A DNA stretch of 64,000 bases from Vandammella animalimorsus (GCF_002285265.1 NZ_NSJB01000003.1:62001-126000), one strand, 5' to 3'. Positions 29,607-40,020 are shown, counted from the stretch's first letter. The notes: a model not told the origin generated them from the sequence alone. Numbers and translations: made by a program.

Positions 29607-30005
29607 TTAGATGCGACGGCGCTTTTGCGGACGGCAGCCGTTGTGCGGAATCGGGGTCACATCGGAGATCGATGTGATGCGAATGCCCAGGGCGCCCAAG
29701 GCGCGCACCGAAGATTCACGACCGGGGCCTGGCCCCTTGATTTCCACATCCAGGTTTTTGATGCCGTGTTCGATGGCGGCGCGGCCAGCCACCTCGGAAG
29801 CAACCTGGGCAGCGAACGGGGTCGACTTGCGCGAGCCCTTGAAGCCCTGGCCACCGGAGGAAGCCCACGACAGAGCGTTGCCCTGGCGATCGGTGATGGT
29901 GATGATGGTGTTGTTGAACGATGCATGAATGTGGGCAACACCATCCGCAATGTTCTTGCGGACTTTCTTGCGCACACGCTGCGACGCGGAAGAGCCTTTA
30001 GCCAT
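29607..30005 (-). CDS. rpsK: 30S ribosomal protein S11
   Basis: The 132-residue product has the conserved [21 protein letters not shown] and the C-terminal [18 protein letters not shown]11 forms part of the platform near the Shine-Dalgarno helix. The start is the ATG at 30005. It lies between rpsM and rpsD as usual. Confidence 0.98.
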   Translation of the reverse strand: MAKGSSASQRVRKKVRKNIADGVAHIHASFNNTIITITDRQGNALSWASSGGQGFKGSRKSTPFAAQVASEVAGRAAIEHGIKNLDVEIKGPGPGRESSVRALGALGIRITSISDVTPIPHNGCRPQKRRRI

Positions 30006-30168
30006 TGTGTTCCTTCAATGCCAACTGGATAAATCGCGACCCATTCCATTGCCCATCCCAGAGAAACCGATGATGGGCATACCACCCCCATTGAGCAGCG
30101 CAGCTGCATACTGCACCACGCCTGCTCATGCGGCAGCAACTGAGGCCAGGAATGGATGGTCGAGGTAA

Positions 30169-30522
30169 TTACTTGACGCCCTTGCGCGGACCCTTGCGGG
30201 TGCGTGCATTGGTACGGGTACGCTGGCCACGCATGGGCAGGCCACGGCGATGACGGAAGCCACGATAGCAGCCGATATCCATCAGGCGCTTGATGTTCAT
30301 CGTGGTTTCACGGCGCAGGTCACCCTCGATCGTGAACTGGGCGATCTGGTCGCGAATCTTCTCCAGGTCGGCATCCGTCAGGTCCTTGACCTTCTTGGAA
30401 TACTCGATGCCTGCGGCTTCGCAGATCTTGCGTGCGCGCGAGCGACCGATGCCATAGATTGCCGTCAAGCCGATTTCTGTGTGCTTGTGCGGCGGTACGT
30501 TGATACCAGCAATACGTGCCAT
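30169..30522 (-). CDS. rpsM: 30S ribosomal protein S13
   Basis: The 117-residue product starts [14 protein letters not shown] and has the [18 protein letters not shown] tail that contacts P-site tRNA. It follows rpmJ by ~17 bp. It is slightly shorter than the 118-121 residues common in relatives, owing to a short C-terminus. Confidence 0.98.
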   Translation of the reverse strand: MARIAGINVPPHKHTEIGLTAIYGIGRSRARKICEAAGIEYSKKVKDLTDADLEKIRDQIAQFTIEGDLRRETTMNIKRLMDIGCYRGFRHRRGLPMRGQRTRTNARTRKGPRKGVK

Positions 30523-30539
30523 AACCGTCCTCTAATTCC

Positions 30540-30653
30540 TCAACCCTGACGCTGCTTGTGGCGCAGGTCTGTGCAGATCACGCGCACCACACCATTGCGG
30601 CGAATGATCTTGCAATTTCTACACATCTTCTTCACAGAAGCGGAAACTTTCAT
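30540..30653 (-). CDS. rpmJ: 50S ribosomal protein L36
   Basis: A 37-residue gene from ATG 30651-30653 to TGA 30540-30542 encodes [19 protein letters not shown] and then [11 protein letters not shown]. The C-x2-C, C and H residues form the zinc site, so this is the zinc-containing form. The gene lies directly between secY and rpsM. Confidence 0.96.
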   Translation of the reverse strand: MKVSASVKKMCRNCKIIRRNGVVRVICTDLRHKQRQG

Positions 30654-30730
30654 TGCGAACTCCCAAAATCCAAAAAGCCAAGATTCTCAAAAATCAATCC
30701 GAGCATGCAGGCATTCAAGACAACAGTTCC

Positions 30731-32056
30731 TCAACGGGCCGTGAGCTTGAAATTGCCCTTCTTCAGCAGCGACTCGTACTGCTGCGACACCACATAGTTC
30801 TGCACCTGCGCCATGAAATCCATGGTCACGACGACCAGAATCAGCAACGAGGTACCGCCGAAGTAGAACGGCACGTTGTACTTCAGTGTCAGGAACTCGG
30901 GGAAGAGGCAGACGGCAGTGATATAGATCGCACCTGCCAGCGTCAAGCGGGCGAGGATTTTATCAATATATTTCGCTGTCTGCTCGCCTGGACGAATCCC
31001 GGGCACGAAAGCGCCACTCTTCTTCAGGTTGTCTGCCGTTTCACGGCTGTTGAACACCAGCGCCGTGTAGAAGAAACAGAAGAAGATGATCGCCGATGCC
31101 AGCAGCAGTACATAGATGGGCTGACCCGGCGTGAGCTTGGCCGCCGCATCGCGCAGGCCGCGCATGAACCAGTTCGACGACTCGCCACTGCTGAGCCAGC
31201 TCACCAGGGTGGCCGGCAGCAAAATGATCGAGGAGGCGAAGATCGGCGGGATCACCCCTGCCATGTTCAGCTTGAGCGGCAGGTGCGACGCCGGGCTGGC
31301 ATACATCTTGTTGCCGACCTGACGGCGCGCATAGTTCACCAGGATCTTGCGCTGCGCCCGTTCAACAAAAACCACGAAATAGGTCACCAGCACCACCAGG
31401 GCCATGATGAACAGCAGCGTGACGATGTGCATCGCACCTGTGCGCACCAACTCCAGCGTGCCCGAAATGGCGCTGGGCAAGCCAGCGGCAATGCCAGCAA
31501 AGATCAGGATCGAGATCCCGTTGCCGACGCCTCGCTCAGTGATCTGCTCGCCCAGCCACATCATGAACAGCGTCCCCGCCGTCAGCGAGACCATCGTCGT
31601 GACCTTGAAGCTCAGACCTGGATTGAACACCAGGCCAGGCTGGCTCTCCAGCATCACGGCAATGCCCATGGACTGGAACAGCGCCAGCACCAGCGTGAAA
31701 TAGCGCGTGTACTGCGTGATCTTGCGCCGCCCCGCTTCCCCATCCTTCTTCAGAGACACCAGTGCGGGCACCACATAGGTCATCAACTGAATGATGATCG
31801 ATGCGGAGATGTAGGGCATGATCCCCAGCGCCAGCACCGAGAAACGCTCCAATGCACCACCGGAGAACATGTTGAAGAGGTCGAGGATGCCCTGCGAGCC
31901 CGAGAACATTTCCTCAAGCCGCGCAGGATTGATCCCAGGCACCGGCACATGCGTGCCGATGCGGTAGACCACCAGCGCCAGCAGCAAAAACACCAACCTG
32001 CGGCGCAGGTCGGCAAATTTGCCGGGTTTTGCCAATTGAGCGGAATTCGTTGCCAA
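30731..32056 (-). CDS. secY: preprotein translocase subunit SecY
   Basis: The 441-residue core channel of the Sec translocon has ten membrane segments, with [10 protein letters not shown] after the first and the cytoplasmic loop [19 protein letters not shown] chose the TTG at 32056, which gives [20 protein letters not shown], the family N-terminus, with GGGG about 8 nt upstream. The open frame continues to 32146, but that adds an unrelated basic leader. infA, which often follows secY in betaproteobacteria, is missing: only ~77 bp separate secY from rpmJ. Confidence 0.95.
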   Translation of the reverse strand: MATNSAQLAKPGKFADLRRRLVFLLLALVVYRIGTHVPVPGINPARLEEMFSGSQGILDLFNMFSGGALERFSVLALGIMPYISASIIIQLMTYVVPALVSLKKDGEAGRRKITQYTRYFTLVLALFQSMGIAVMLESQPGLVFNPGLSFKVTTMVSLTAGTLFMMWLGEQITERGVGNGISILIFAGIAAGLPSAISGTLELVRTGAMHIVTLLFIMALVVLVTYFVVFVERAQRKILVNYARRQVGNKMYASPASHLPLKLNMAGVIPPIFASSIILLPATLVSWLSSGESSNWFMRGLRDAAAKLTPGQPIYVLLLASAIIFFCFFYTALVFNSRETADNLKKSGAFVPGIRPGEQTAKYIDKILARLTLAGAIYITAVCLFPEFLTLKYNVPFYFGGTSLLILVVVTMDFMAQVQNYVVSQQYESLLKKGNFKLTAR

Positions 32057-32152
32057 GATCAAGCCCCATTCATGGTAGGTCAATGCAGTGCAAGCCGTGC
32101 CTTGTGGCCTCAGCCTGACTTTCTTGTGGAAACGCCAGAGCCACACCCCACA

Positions 32153-32181
32153 GACAGAGCCGGCCGCTGGCCGGCTCTGTC
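32153..32181. other. perfect 13-bp hairpin between rplO and secY
   Basis: GACAGAGCCGGCC and GGCCGGCTCTGTC form an uninterrupted stem with a 3-nt loop. There is no T-tract, so it is not a standard terminator. It lies in the ~156 bp rplO-secY gap and could be a processing, attenuation or stability element. Confidence 0.6.
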
Positions 32182-32212
32182 ACTGTACGCTTGTCGCGCA
32201 AGATGTGCCAAT

Positions 32213-32644
32213 TCAGGCCAGCGAGCCGCCGGCAGCCTCGATCGCAGCCTTTGCCCCTGCCGTGGCGCCAATGCCGGTCAGCTTGACAGCTCGGGTCAGC
32301 TCCCCGGACTTGACCACTTTGACCACCTTGGCGATGGAACGCACCAGACCTGCCTGCTTGAGCACCAGGATGTCGACCTCGGCAGCGCCCAGGCGCTCCA
32401 GTTCGGCAAGTGTGACCTCGGCATTGAACTTCAGCGTCGTGGACTTGAAGCCGCGCTTGGGCAGGCGGCGCTGCAGTGGCATCTGACCGCCTTCAAAACC
32501 GACCTTGTGATAGCCGCCGGCGCGGGACTTCTGCCCCTTGTGACCGCGGCCTGCTGTCTTGCCCAGGCCGGAGCCAATGCCGCGACCGACACGGCGCTTG
32601 GCATGCTTGGCTCCCGCTGCGGGCTTGATGGTATTGAGTTGCAT
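32213..32644 (-). CDS. rplO: 50S ribosomal protein L15
   Basis: The 143-residue product starts MQLNTIKPA and has the glycine-rich [21 protein letters not shown] region that wraps 23S rRNA. Two adjacent ATGs exist (32647 and 32644); the second matches the family and has AGGGG six nt upstream. It lies directly before secY in the spc-type order. Confidence 0.97.
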   Translation of the reverse strand: MQLNTIKPAAGAKHAKRRVGRGIGSGLGKTAGRGHKGQKSRAGGYHKVGFEGGQMPLQRRLPKRGFKSTTLKFNAEVTLAELERLGAAEVDILVLKQAGLVRSIAKVVKVVKSGELTRAVKLTGIGATAGAKAAIEAAGGSLA

Positions 32645-32654
32645 CATCCACCCC

Positions 32655-32837
32655 TTAGAGGACTCGGACCAGATAGCTGATCTTGTTAATCATTCCACGC
32701 ACTTCGGGCGTGTCCTTGAGTTCACTGACGCTGTTGAGCCTGCGCAGGCCCAGGCCGCGCACCGTGGCGCGGTGCGATTGATTCGTACCAATCGGACTGC
32801 GAACCAGTTGAACCTTGATGGTTTGGTTTGTAGACAT
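32655..32837 (-). CDS. rpmD: 50S ribosomal protein L30
   Basis: The 60-residue product has the L30 core [27 protein letters not shown] chose the ATG at 32837 (MSTNQTIKV). It lies 14 bp after rpsE and 10 bp before rplO, all in one operon. Confidence 0.96.
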   Translation of the reverse strand: MSTNQTIKVQLVRSPIGTNQSHRATVRGLGLRRLNSVSELKDTPEVRGMINKISYLVRVL

Positions 32838-32851
32838 CGTGTGCACCTCTC

Positions 32852-33373
32852 TCAGGCCAGCAGGTCTTCGACCGACAGGCCACGCTTGGCGGCGATTTCT
32901 GCCGGCGTCGTCGAGCGCTTGAGCGCATCCAGGGTGGCGCGAACCATGTTGTAGGGATTGCTCGAACCGTGGCTCTTGGCCACGATGTCGGTGATGCCGA
33001 CCACTTCGAACACGGCGCGCATCGGACCGCCAGCGATGATGCCAGTGCCCTTCGGGGCCGGCGCGAGCATGACGCGCGCAGCACCGTGCTGACCATGCAC
33101 GCCATGGTGCAGCGTGCCATTCTTCAGCGAGACCTTGATCATGCTGCGGCGCGCTTCTTCCATGGACTTCTGCACAGCCGAGGGCACTTCCTTGGACTTG
33201 CCCTTGCCCATGCCGATGCGGCCATCGCCGTCACCCACGACGGACAGCGCAGCAAAGCCCAGGATACGACCGCCCTTGACCACCTTGGTGGTGCGGTTGA
33301 CGGAGATCATCTTCTCCTTCATGCCGTCATCACGGCTGTCGTCTTGCGTTTTTGCTTGGTTTTTGGTTGCCAT
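32852..33373 (-). CDS. rpsE: 30S ribosomal protein S5
   Basis: The 173-residue product has the RNA-binding double-stranded fold region [12 protein letters not shown]-like ([19 protein letters not shown]) and [22 protein letters not shown]5 affects decoding fidelity and assembly. Two in-frame ATGs lie two codons apart (33379 and 33373); GAGG is 9 nt before the second, which I chose. Confidence 0.95.
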   Translation of the reverse strand: MATKNQAKTQDDSRDDGMKEKMISVNRTTKVVKGGRILGFAALSVVGDGDGRIGMGKGKSKEVPSAVQKSMEEARRSMIKVSLKNGTLHHGVHGQHGAARVMLAPAPKGTGIIAGGPMRAVFEVVGITDIVAKSHGSSNPYNMVRATLDALKRSTTPAEIAAKRGLSVEDLLA

Positions 33374-33388
33374 TGCCATTCGCCTCAA

Positions 33389-33742
33389 TCAGAACTGCAA
33401 GCCCGCTTCGCGCGCGGCTTCCGCCAGCGCCTTCACGCGGCCGTGATATGCAAAGCCAGCGCGATCGAACGCCACCTTCTCAACACCGGCGGCCTTGGCC
33501 TTCTCTGCAATGCGCTTGCCCACGGCGGTGGCGCCTTCGGCGCTACCGCCCTTGACGGAGCCGCGCAACTCTCCTTCGAGCGAAGATGCCGTGGCCAGAA
33601 CCTTGGCGCCATCCTCGGAGATCACGGTGGCATAGATATGCTGGTTGGTACGATGCACCGTCAGGCGTGCAACGCCTTGCTTGGCAATGCGTACGCGGGT
33701 TTGACGGGCACGGCGCAAACGCTGTTCTTTCTTGTTCAACAT
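33389..33742 (-). CDS. rplR: 50S ribosomal protein L18
   Basis: The 117-residue 5S rRNA-binding protein has N-terminal [16 protein letters not shown] and C-terminal [26 protein letters not shown], both diagnostic. The start is the ATG at 33742, 11 bp after rplF. Confidence 0.98.
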   Translation of the reverse strand: MLNKKEQRLRRARQTRVRIAKQGVARLTVHRTNQHIYATVISEDGAKVLATASSLEGELRGSVKGGSAEGATAVGKRIAEKAKAAGVEKVAFDRAGFAYHGRVKALAEAAREAGLQF

Positions 33743-33753
33743 CTTGCAGCCCC

Positions 33754-34287
33754 TTATTTCTTCTTGGTTTCCTTGATCGTGACCACCTCATCCGAATAGC
33801 GGATGCCCTTGCCCTTGTAGGGCTCGGGGGGGCGCACTTCACGCACGACGGCCGCGAACTGGCCCAGCACCTGCTTGTTCGCGCTCTTGAGCACGATCTC
33901 GGTGGGCGTGGGCGTTGCCGCCGTCACACCTTCGGGCAGATCGAATTCGACCGGATGCGAGAAACCCACGGCCAGGTTGAGCTTGTTGCCGCTGACTGCA
34001 GCCTTGAAGCCCACGCCCACCAGGTTGAGCTTGCGCTCGAAGCCCTTGGAGACACCGACCACCATGTTGTTGACCAGCTGGCGCAGCGTGCCTGCCAGAG
34101 CATCCGCCTGGCGCGACTCGTTGGCGGGGGCAAACGTCAGCACACCGCCGTCCTGGCTGATCTTGACCTGCGCGTTGTCGGCCACGGACAGCTGGCCGCC
34201 AGAGCCCTTGACGGCGATCTGACCGTCCTTGATCGTCACTTCGACGCCGGAGGGAATCACCACGGGTGTTTTTGCAACTCGAGACAT
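33754..34287 (-). CDS. rplF: 50S ribosomal protein L6
   Basis: The 177-residue product has two similar alpha/beta domains and ends with the conserved [16 protein letters not shown] segment before a lysine-rich tail. I chose the ATG at 34287 ([15 protein letters not shown]) as in the family; the open frame extends a further 13 codons upstream. Confidence 0.98.
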   Translation of the reverse strand: MSRVAKTPVVIPSGVEVTIKDGQIAVKGSGGQLSVADNAQVKISQDGGVLTFAPANESRQADALAGTLRQLVNNMVVGVSKGFERKLNLVGVGFKAAVSGNKLNLAVGFSHPVEFDLPEGVTAATPTPTEIVLKSANKQVLGQFAAVVREVRPPEPYKGKGIRYSDEVVTIKETKKK

Positions 34288-34310
34288 TTCAATATTCCTC
34301 CAATTGCGCA

Positions 34311-34706
34311 TCAGGCCACGAAGCACAGCACCTCGCCGCCGACACCGGCAGCACGGGCTTTGCGATCGGTCATCACACCCTTGGGCGTGGTCACGATGGC
34401 CACACCCAGGCCATTCATCACCTGCGGGATGGACTTGCTGGGCTTGTAGACACGCAAACCAGGCTTGCTCACGCGCTCGATGCGCTCGATCACCGGGCGA
34501 CCTGCGTAGTACTTGAGATCGACGCGGATGTCGGCCTTGGCGCCATCGCGCACAACTTCGAAACCGTCGATGTAGCCTTCGTCCTTGAGCACCTGCAGGA
34601 TGGCCTGCTTGAGCTTGGAGGAAGGAACCGTCACGGAAGGCTTGGAGACCATTTGCGCATTGCGGATGCGGGTCAACAAGTCGGCGATAGGATCACTCAT
34701 GCTCAT
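34311..34706 (-). CDS. rpsH: 30S ribosomal protein S8
   Basis: The 131-residue product has the N-terminus [18 protein letters not shown] and C-terminal GGEVLCFVA. In well-studied bacteria S8 is the translational repressor of the spc operon through a site near rplE. The second ATG (34700) is an alternative start. Confidence 0.97.
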   Translation of the reverse strand: MSMSDPIADLLTRIRNAQMVSKPSVTVPSSKLKQAILQVLKDEGYIDGFEVVRDGAKADIRVDLKYYAGRPVIERIERVSKPGLRVYKPSKSIPQVMNGLGVAIVTTPKGVMTDRKARAAGVGGEVLCFVA

Positions 34707-34726
34707 GATTCATTACTCCCGTCTGC

Positions 34727-35032
34727 TTACCAGCTTGCCTTGATGACACCGGGGATATCGCCCGACATGGCCAGCTCACGCACCTTGGCACGCGCCAGAC
34801 CGAACTGGCGGAAGGTGCCACGCGGACGCCCCGTCATTTCGCAGCGGTTGCGCTGGCGTGTCGGGTTGGCGTTGCGCGGCAGCTTCTGCAGCGCCAGGCG
34901 GGCTTGGTAACGCTCTTCGTCGCTGCGCTTGGCATCGTCGACGATGGCCTTCAATTCGGCGCGCTTGGCAGCGTACTTAGCCACCAGCTTCGTGCGCTTG
35001 AGCTCTCTTTCAATCAATGCTTTTTTAGCCAC
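34727..35032 (-). CDS. rpsN: 30S ribosomal protein S14
   Basis: The 101-residue product starts at GTG (35030-35032), giving [16 protein letters not shown], with GAGG six nt upstream. It lacks a CxxC pair (the C+ zinc site), so it is the long zinc-independent S14. It ends [25 protein letters not shown] in two recognisable parts. It sits between rplE and rpsH. Confidence 0.97.
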   Translation of the reverse strand: MAKKALIERELKRTKLVAKYAAKRAELKAIVDDAKRSDEERYQARLALQKLPRNANPTRQRNRCEMTGRPRGTFRQFGLARAKVRELAMSGDIPGVIKASW

Positions 35033-35040
35033 ACTGCACC

Positions 35041-35580
35041 TCAATTCTTGAACGGGAAACGGAACGCAGCCAACAGCGCCTTGGCTTCCTCGTCCGTCTT
35101 GGCTGTGGTCGTGATGCTGATGTTCAGGCCACGCAGCGCATCCACCTTGTCGTACTCGATCTCAGGGAAGATGATCTGCTCTTTGACGCCCACGTTGTAA
35201 TTACCGCGACCGTCGAAAGACTTGCCCGAAATACCACGGAAGTCGCGCACGCGCGGCAACGCGATGGTCACGAAGCGATCGAGGAATTCGTACATGCGCA
35301 CGCCACGCAGCGTCACCATGCAGCCGATGGGCTGACCTTCGCGGATCTTGAAGCCCGCAATGGCTTTGCGCGCCTTGGTCACCACGGGCTTCTGGCCGGC
35401 GATCTTGGTCAGATCGGCCACGGCGTTTTCCATGATCTTCTTGTCGGCGACTGCCTCGCCCACACCCATGTTCAGGGTGATCTTGGTGATGCGCGGCACT
35501 TCCATGACCGACTTGTAGCCAAATTGCTTGGTCAGGTCGCCGACGACTTTTTCACGATAGAACTGTTGCAGACGCGCCAT
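35041..35580 (-). CDS. rplE: 50S ribosomal protein L5
   Basis: The 179-residue 5S rRNA-binding protein has [17 protein letters not shown] and [20 protein letters not shown]-type motifs and ends AFRFPFKN. The start is the ATG at 35580, abutting the rplX stop with no gap, so it is probably translationally coupled. Confidence 0.98.
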   Translation of the reverse strand: MARLQQFYREKVVGDLTKQFGYKSVMEVPRITKITLNMGVGEAVADKKIMENAVADLTKIAGQKPVVTKARKAIAGFKIREGQPIGCMVTLRGVRMYEFLDRFVTIALPRVRDFRGISGKSFDGRGNYNVGVKEQIIFPEIEYDKVDALRGLNISITTTAKTDEEAKALLAAFRFPFKN

Positions 35581-35913
35581 TTATGCCACCTTGATCGCTT
35601 CACCGCTGGAGCGGAACACGCGCACGCGGCGCGCACCCTTGTCCGCCGACAAATCCACCTTGATCGCCACGCGATCGGCCTTGCCGGTCGCGGGGTTGTA
35701 GATCGCCACGTTGGACTGATGGATGGGCATGGTCTTGTCCACGATGCCACCCATCTCACCCTTCATCGGATTGGGGCGCACGTGCTTCTTGACCACGTTC
35801 ACACCCTCGACGACCAGATAGTTCTCATCCTTGCGCGAGAGCACCACGCCGCGCTTACCCTTGTCGCGACCGGTCAACACGATGACTTCATCGCCCTTGC
35901 GAATCTTGTTCAT
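35581..35913 (-). CDS. rplX: 50S ribosomal protein L24
   Basis: The 110-residue assembly-initiator protein has an N-terminal KOW motif, [21 protein letters not shown] chose the ATG at 35913 with GAGG seven nt upstream; the frame extends four codons further. It lies 8 bp after rplN. Confidence 0.97.
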   Translation of the reverse strand: MNKIRKGDEVIVLTGRDKGKRGVVLSRKDENYLVVEGVNVVKKHVRPNPMKGEMGGIVDKTMPIHQSNVAIYNPATGKADRVAIKVDLSADKGARRVRVFRSSGEAIKVA

Positions 35914-35921
35914 GCCACACC

Positions 35922-36290
35922 TCAAATCACTTCGGGAGCCAGGGACACGATCTTCATGAAGCGCTCGCTGCGCAGCTCACGCGTGACCGGGCCAAAAATA
36001 CGAGTGCCAATGGGCTCAAGCTTGGCATTGAGCAGCACGGCCGCATTGCCATCGAACTTGATCAGCGAGCCATCCTGGCGGCGAATGCCCTTGGCAGTGC
36101 GCACAACGACGGCGTTGTAGATTTCGCCCTTCTTGACGCGACCGCGCGGCGCAGCCTCTTTGACGCTCACCTTGATAATGTCGCCAACGCTGGCATAGCG
36201 GCGCTTGGAACCACCCAACACCTTGATGCACAGCACGGACTTGGCGCCCGTGTTGTCGGCAACCTCTAAACGAGATTCTGTCTGGATCAT
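35922..36290 (-). CDS. rplN: 50S ribosomal protein L14
   Basis: The 122-residue product starts [19 protein letters not shown] and ends [12 protein letters not shown], as in the family. It is the first gene of this transcript. The genes that commonly precede it (rplP, rpmC, rpsQ) are not upstream; glpD is. A promoter should therefore lie in 36291-36673. Confidence 0.98.
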   Translation of the reverse strand: MIQTESRLEVADNTGAKSVLCIKVLGGSKRRYASVGDIIKVSVKEAAPRGRVKKGEIYNAVVVRTAKGIRRQDGSLIKFDGNAAVLLNAKLEPIGTRIFGPVTRELRSERFMKIVSLAPEVI

Positions 36291-36673
36291 TTGATTTAAT
36301 TCCCAACTTAACCTGCGCTCATGAACGCAGTCGCATACGGCAAGCCGTCATGCGCTATGCGCCACACAGTCAGTCTTGGACCCGTCGCCGCAGCCGATGC
36401 CATCAACGCGCAGGCAGCAAGAGCCCACACCCAAAAAGCATCGCCCACGTCGTTTGGGCAGATACCCGCCTCGGGCGCTACCAGCAGCAAACAGCACCAT
36501 GCCAAGCACAGCACCCGCAGCAAGCAGCCAAAAGGCGAAGCTGGCGATTATCGCGCGCAATCCTCTTGCACGTCAAGACTTTTTGTGCAATCGGGCCCGG
36601 ATGCGGCTTTGCCACGCCAGCTCCAAGCCTCGCAACTCCGCTTGCGTTGCCTTGAAGCAACAGGCAGCCTGCC
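36291..36673. other. 383 bp upstream of the ribosomal operon; two hydrophobic minus-strand frames, no firm gene
   Basis: This is the expected promoter region of the rplN operon. Two overlapping minus-strand frames encode hydrophobic segments: FAFWLLAAGAVLGMVLF from an ATG near 36560, and FWVWALAACALMASAAA in a shifted frame ending near 36308. They could be halves of one frameshifted two-helix membrane protein, or chance high-GC frames. Confidence 0.35.
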
Positions 36674-38314
36674 TCAGGCCAGCCCCTGGTACTGCTGGCA
36701 CAGCGGCTCGAACGGTGCGGCCGAGACGGGCTGGCCCAACTCTTCGCTGAGGATTTGCGCCACGCGCGCGCTGGCCTGCTGCGCCGCGCTGGCGTGCAGG
36801 AACAGCAGGCGGTTGCGCCGCGCCAGCACGTCTTCGACAGTGCGGGCGTATTCGTGCCGCGCGGCAAAGCGCACCATGGCTTCGGTCAGGCCGCTTTGCG
36901 GCGCCAGCTGGGCATCGGCGCCTGGCAGGGCCTGCACCCAGGCGGCCTCATCGCCATAGGCGGCCAGGCCCTGCACCTCGCCCAGCCCAGCGGCGGGCGC
37001 GGCCTGCGCCTGGCTGCGGTGGCCCACCAACGGCAGCTGGCGCGTTGCGCTGGGCGGCAGCTTGGCCGGCAACAGCTGTGCCAGCTGGCAATGGCGCAGC
37101 ACGTCCTCGGCCATGGCGCGATAGGTGGTCCATTTGCCGCCCGTGACCGTCACCAAGCCGCTGCCGGCCACGTGCACCGTGTGCTCGCGGCTGATGCTCT
37201 TGGTGCCGCCGGCCTCGCCCAGGGGTTTGACCAATGGCCGCAGCCCGGCCCACATGCTCAGCACATCGCCAGGGCCTGGGGCCTGGGCCAGATAGCGGCG
37301 CGCTTCGTCCAGGATGAAGCCCACCTCCTGCTGCAAGGGGCGCGGCTCCAGCGGGGTGTCGGGCCGGGCCGAGTCGGTCGTGCCCAGGATGACCTTGCCC
37401 AGCCAGGGCACGGCAAACAGCACGCGGCCATCGCGCGTCTTGGGCACCAGCAGGGCGTGCTCGCCGGGCCAGAAGCGGCGATCGACCACCACGTGCGTGC
37501 CCTGGCTGGGGCTGACCATGGGCTGGGCAGCCTGTCCGTTCTGGGCTTCATCGAGGTTGCGCACGGCATCGACCCACACGCCCGTGGCATTGATCACGCA
37601 GCCGGCTTCGAGGCGCAGCGGCGCGCCCGTTTCCTCGTCCTGCGCCTGCGCGCCGCACACGCGCCCGGCGCTGTCCTTGAGCAAGCCGGTGACGCGGCAG
37701 TAATTGAGCAGCAGCGCGCCATGCAGCGCCGCCGTGCGCGCCAACGCCAGCGCCAGGCGCGCGTCGTCGAACTGGCCGTCCCAATACTGCACGCCGCCGC
37801 GCAGCTGCTGCGGGTTGACATTGCCCAGCAGCGCCTGCACCTGCGCACGCGACAGGAACTGCGTCGCCCCCAGGCCCTGGCCAGCGGCCAGCATGTCGTA
37901 CACGCGCAGGCCGGCGCCGTAGAACGGCGTCTCCCACAGGCGGTACGAGGGCATAACGAAAGGCAGCGGCCGCGCCAGGTGCGGCGCATTGCGCAGCAAG
38001 ATGGCGCGCTCCTGCAAGGCCTCGCGCACCAGCGCAATATTGCCCTGCGCCAGGTAGCGCACGCCGCCGTGCACCAGCTTGGTGGCGCGCGAGGAGGTGC
38101 CCTTGGCGAAGTCGTGCGCCTCCAGCAGCGCCACCGACAGCCCGCGCGCGGCCGCATCCAGCGCCACGCCCAGGCCGGTGGCGCCACCGCCGATGACCAG
38201 CACGTCAAAACGCCCGGCCGCGGCCAGGGCTTGCAGGATCTGCGCCCGGTCGGTCACGGCCGGGGCGGCGCAGTTGTGGGGGGCGGAAGCAGCGGAAGAA
38301 GCGGACTCGTTCAT
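36674..38314 (-). CDS. glpD: FAD-dependent glycerol-3-phosphate dehydrogenase
   Basis: The 546-residue enzyme oxidises glycerol-3-phosphate to dihydroxyacetone phosphate at the inner membrane and passes electrons to quinone. The N-terminal FAD motif is VLVIGGGATGLGVALDAAARG (split: GGGATGLG), followed by KGTSSRATKLVHGGVRYL, the family signature. GGKWTTYRAMAEDV near residue 390 is also characteristic. It lies 52 bp after cobQ in the same direction, with no metabolic link to cobalamin. No glpK or glpF is adjacent. The start is the ATG at 38314. Confidence 0.96.
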   Translation of the reverse strand: MNESASSAASAPHNCAAPAVTDRAQILQALAAAGRFDVLVIGGGATGLGVALDAAARGLSVALLEAHDFAKGTSSRATKLVHGGVRYLAQGNIALVREALQERAILLRNAPHLARPLPFVMPSYRLWETPFYGAGLRVYDMLAAGQGLGATQFLSRAQVQALLGNVNPQQLRGGVQYWDGQFDDARLALALARTAALHGALLLNYCRVTGLLKDSAGRVCGAQAQDEETGAPLRLEAGCVINATGVWVDAVRNLDEAQNGQAAQPMVSPSQGTHVVVDRRFWPGEHALLVPKTRDGRVLFAVPWLGKVILGTTDSARPDTPLEPRPLQQEVGFILDEARRYLAQAPGPGDVLSMWAGLRPLVKPLGEAGGTKSISREHTVHVAGSGLVTVTGGKWTTYRAMAEDVLRHCQLAQLLPAKLPPSATRQLPLVGHRSQAQAAPAAGLGEVQGLAAYGDEAAWVQALPGADAQLAPQSGLTEAMVRFAARHEYARTVEDVLARRNRLLFLHASAAQQASARVAQILSEELGQPVSAAPFEPLCQQYQGLA

Positions 38315-38366
38315 GGATCAGCAGCCCCGCGCAAGGCGGCGGGACGAGAAGCGATGGCAAAGCCGC

Positions 38367-39932
38367 TTATTGTGCCCCGGGATGGGCCGCGCCCTGCCCT
38401 GCCGCGGGCGCAGTCGCAAGCGCCGCAGCAGGTGCGGGCGCGGCAAACCACTGCGGCACGGCACCGGCCATGCGCGCGAAGACGGTGTGCACATCCAGCG
38501 CATCGGCGCCCAGCAGGGCCTGCAGCACCGTGCGATTCTCGAACAGGCCGTGCAGATAACAACCCAGCACATTGCCCGGGCCATTGGCCCAGGCCAGGCC
38601 AGGCAGCACCGTTTGCAGGCCGTGGCCGCCAGCCAGCATGGCCGCGTAGGCCTGGGTCTGGCCCTGGTGGATTTCATAGGCCGTCAGCTCCAGCCCGGCC
38701 AGCGCCTGCCAGGGGCCTTGCAGCGCGCCCAGGCGATAGCGCCCGTGGCGCACCTGTTTGTGCGGCTCGAACTGCGTCACCAGCGGCAGCAGGCCCAGGC
38801 CGGGCTGGTTGCCCTGCGCGTGCTGCGGGTCGATCAGGCTCTCGCCCAGCATCTGCAGGCCGCCGCAAATGCCCAGCACCGGCTTGCCTGCCTGGGCATG
38901 GGCGGCGATGGCCGCATCCAGCCCATGCTGGCGCAGCCAGAGCAAATCGGCCGCCGTGGCCTTGGAGCCCGGCAGCACGATCCAGTCCGCCCCGGTCAGC
39001 TCTGCCGCGCTGCGCGCCCAGACCAGGCGCACGCCGGCGGCCTGCTTGAGCGGCTGGAATTCATCGAGGTTGCTGCTGCGCGGATAGGCCACGATGGCCA
39101 CGGTGCGCAAGCCTGCGCCCGCGCTGCCCGGCGTGCTGCTGACGCGGGCGTCGAACAGCCCGTCTTCCTCGGGCAGGCCGTGGCGCGGCCACATCGGGAT
39201 GGTGGCCACCACCGGCACGCCAGTGCGCTGCTGCAATTGCTGCGGCGCAGGCGCCAGCAGGCGGGCATCGCCGCGGAACTTGTTGAGCACAAAGCCCTGG
39301 ATCAACGCCCGGTCGGCCTCCTCCAGCAAGGCCCAGGTGCCGTACAAGTGCGCGAATGCGCCGCCGCGGTCGATGTCCGCCACCAGCAGGCAGTGCGCCT
39401 GGCAATGGCGCGCCACGCGCATGTTCACCACATCGCTGCGCGCCAGGTTGATTTCCGCCGGCGAGCCCGCGCCTTCGATCACCACCACCTCGTAGGCGGC
39501 GCGCAGCCCGTCCAGCGCCTGCGCGATCACCGGCCAGACGCGCGGGCCGCGCTCACGCCAGGGCAAGGCCGTCAGCTCGGGCTCGACCTGCCCCAGCAGC
39601 ACCAACTGGCTGTGCGTGTCGGCCTCGGGCTTGAGCAGCACCGGGTTCATGTCCACCTGCGGCACCACGCCAGCGGCCAGCGCCTGAAAGTACTGTGCGC
39701 TGCCGATTTCGCCGTAGCCGCCGTCCGGCCTGGCCACCACGCGGGCGTTGTTGCTCATGTTCTGCGCCTTGAATGGCGCAACGCGAAAGCCCTGGCGGCG
39801 GTACCAGGCGCACAGCGCCGTGGCCAGCCAGCTCTTGCCGGCACCGCTGCTGGTGCCCAGCACCATCACGCACAGCGCGCTGCGCTGGCCCGGTTGCGGC
39901 ACAGGCAGATTGGGAAGTTCGGAAGCAGACAT
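38367..39932 (-). CDS. cobQ: cobyric acid synthase
   Basis: CobQ amidates the b, d, e and g side chains of adenosylcobyrinic acid diamide, using glutamine and ATP. The 521-residue product has an N-terminal P-loop (VLGTSSGAGKSWLATAL) with the diagnostic FKAQNMSNNARV. The C-terminal glutamine amidotransferase domain has its nucleophile in PVLGICGGLQMLG and its histidine in GCYLHGLF. The last ~30 residues are Ala-rich. It is the last cobalamin gene before glpD. The start is the ATG at 39932. Confidence 0.97.
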   Translation of the reverse strand: MSASELPNLPVPQPGQRSALCVMVLGTSSGAGKSWLATALCAWYRRQGFRVAPFKAQNMSNNARVVARPDGGYGEIGSAQYFQALAAGVVPQVDMNPVLLKPEADTHSQLVLLGQVEPELTALPWRERGPRVWPVIAQALDGLRAAYEVVVIEGAGSPAEINLARSDVVNMRVARHCQAHCLLVADIDRGGAFAHLYGTWALLEEADRALIQGFVLNKFRGDARLLAPAPQQLQQRTGVPVVATIPMWPRHGLPEEDGLFDARVSSTPGSAGAGLRTVAIVAYPRSSNLDEFQPLKQAAGVRLVWARSAAELTGADWIVLPGSKATAADLLWLRQHGLDAAIAAHAQAGKPVLGICGGLQMLGESLIDPQHAQGNQPGLGLLPLVTQFEPHKQVRHGRYRLGALQGPWQALAGLELTAYEIHQGQTQAYAAMLAGGHGLQTVLPGLAWANGPGNVLGCYLHGLFENRTVLQALLGADALDVHTVFARMAGAVPQWFAAPAPAAALATAPAAGQGAAHPGAQ

Positions 39933-40020
39933 GGGATTGAATGGACAAGCAAGAAAGCAGCCGGGGCGCAGCCAGCGCGCATTGTTGCAGGCCGCGGCCG
40001 CATCGGGCGCATCGGGCGTA

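Noticed and set aside
32057-32146. Upstream extension of secY to 32146
   Set aside because: The added residues are a basic leader not found in SecY; TTG at 32056 yields the conserved N-terminus.
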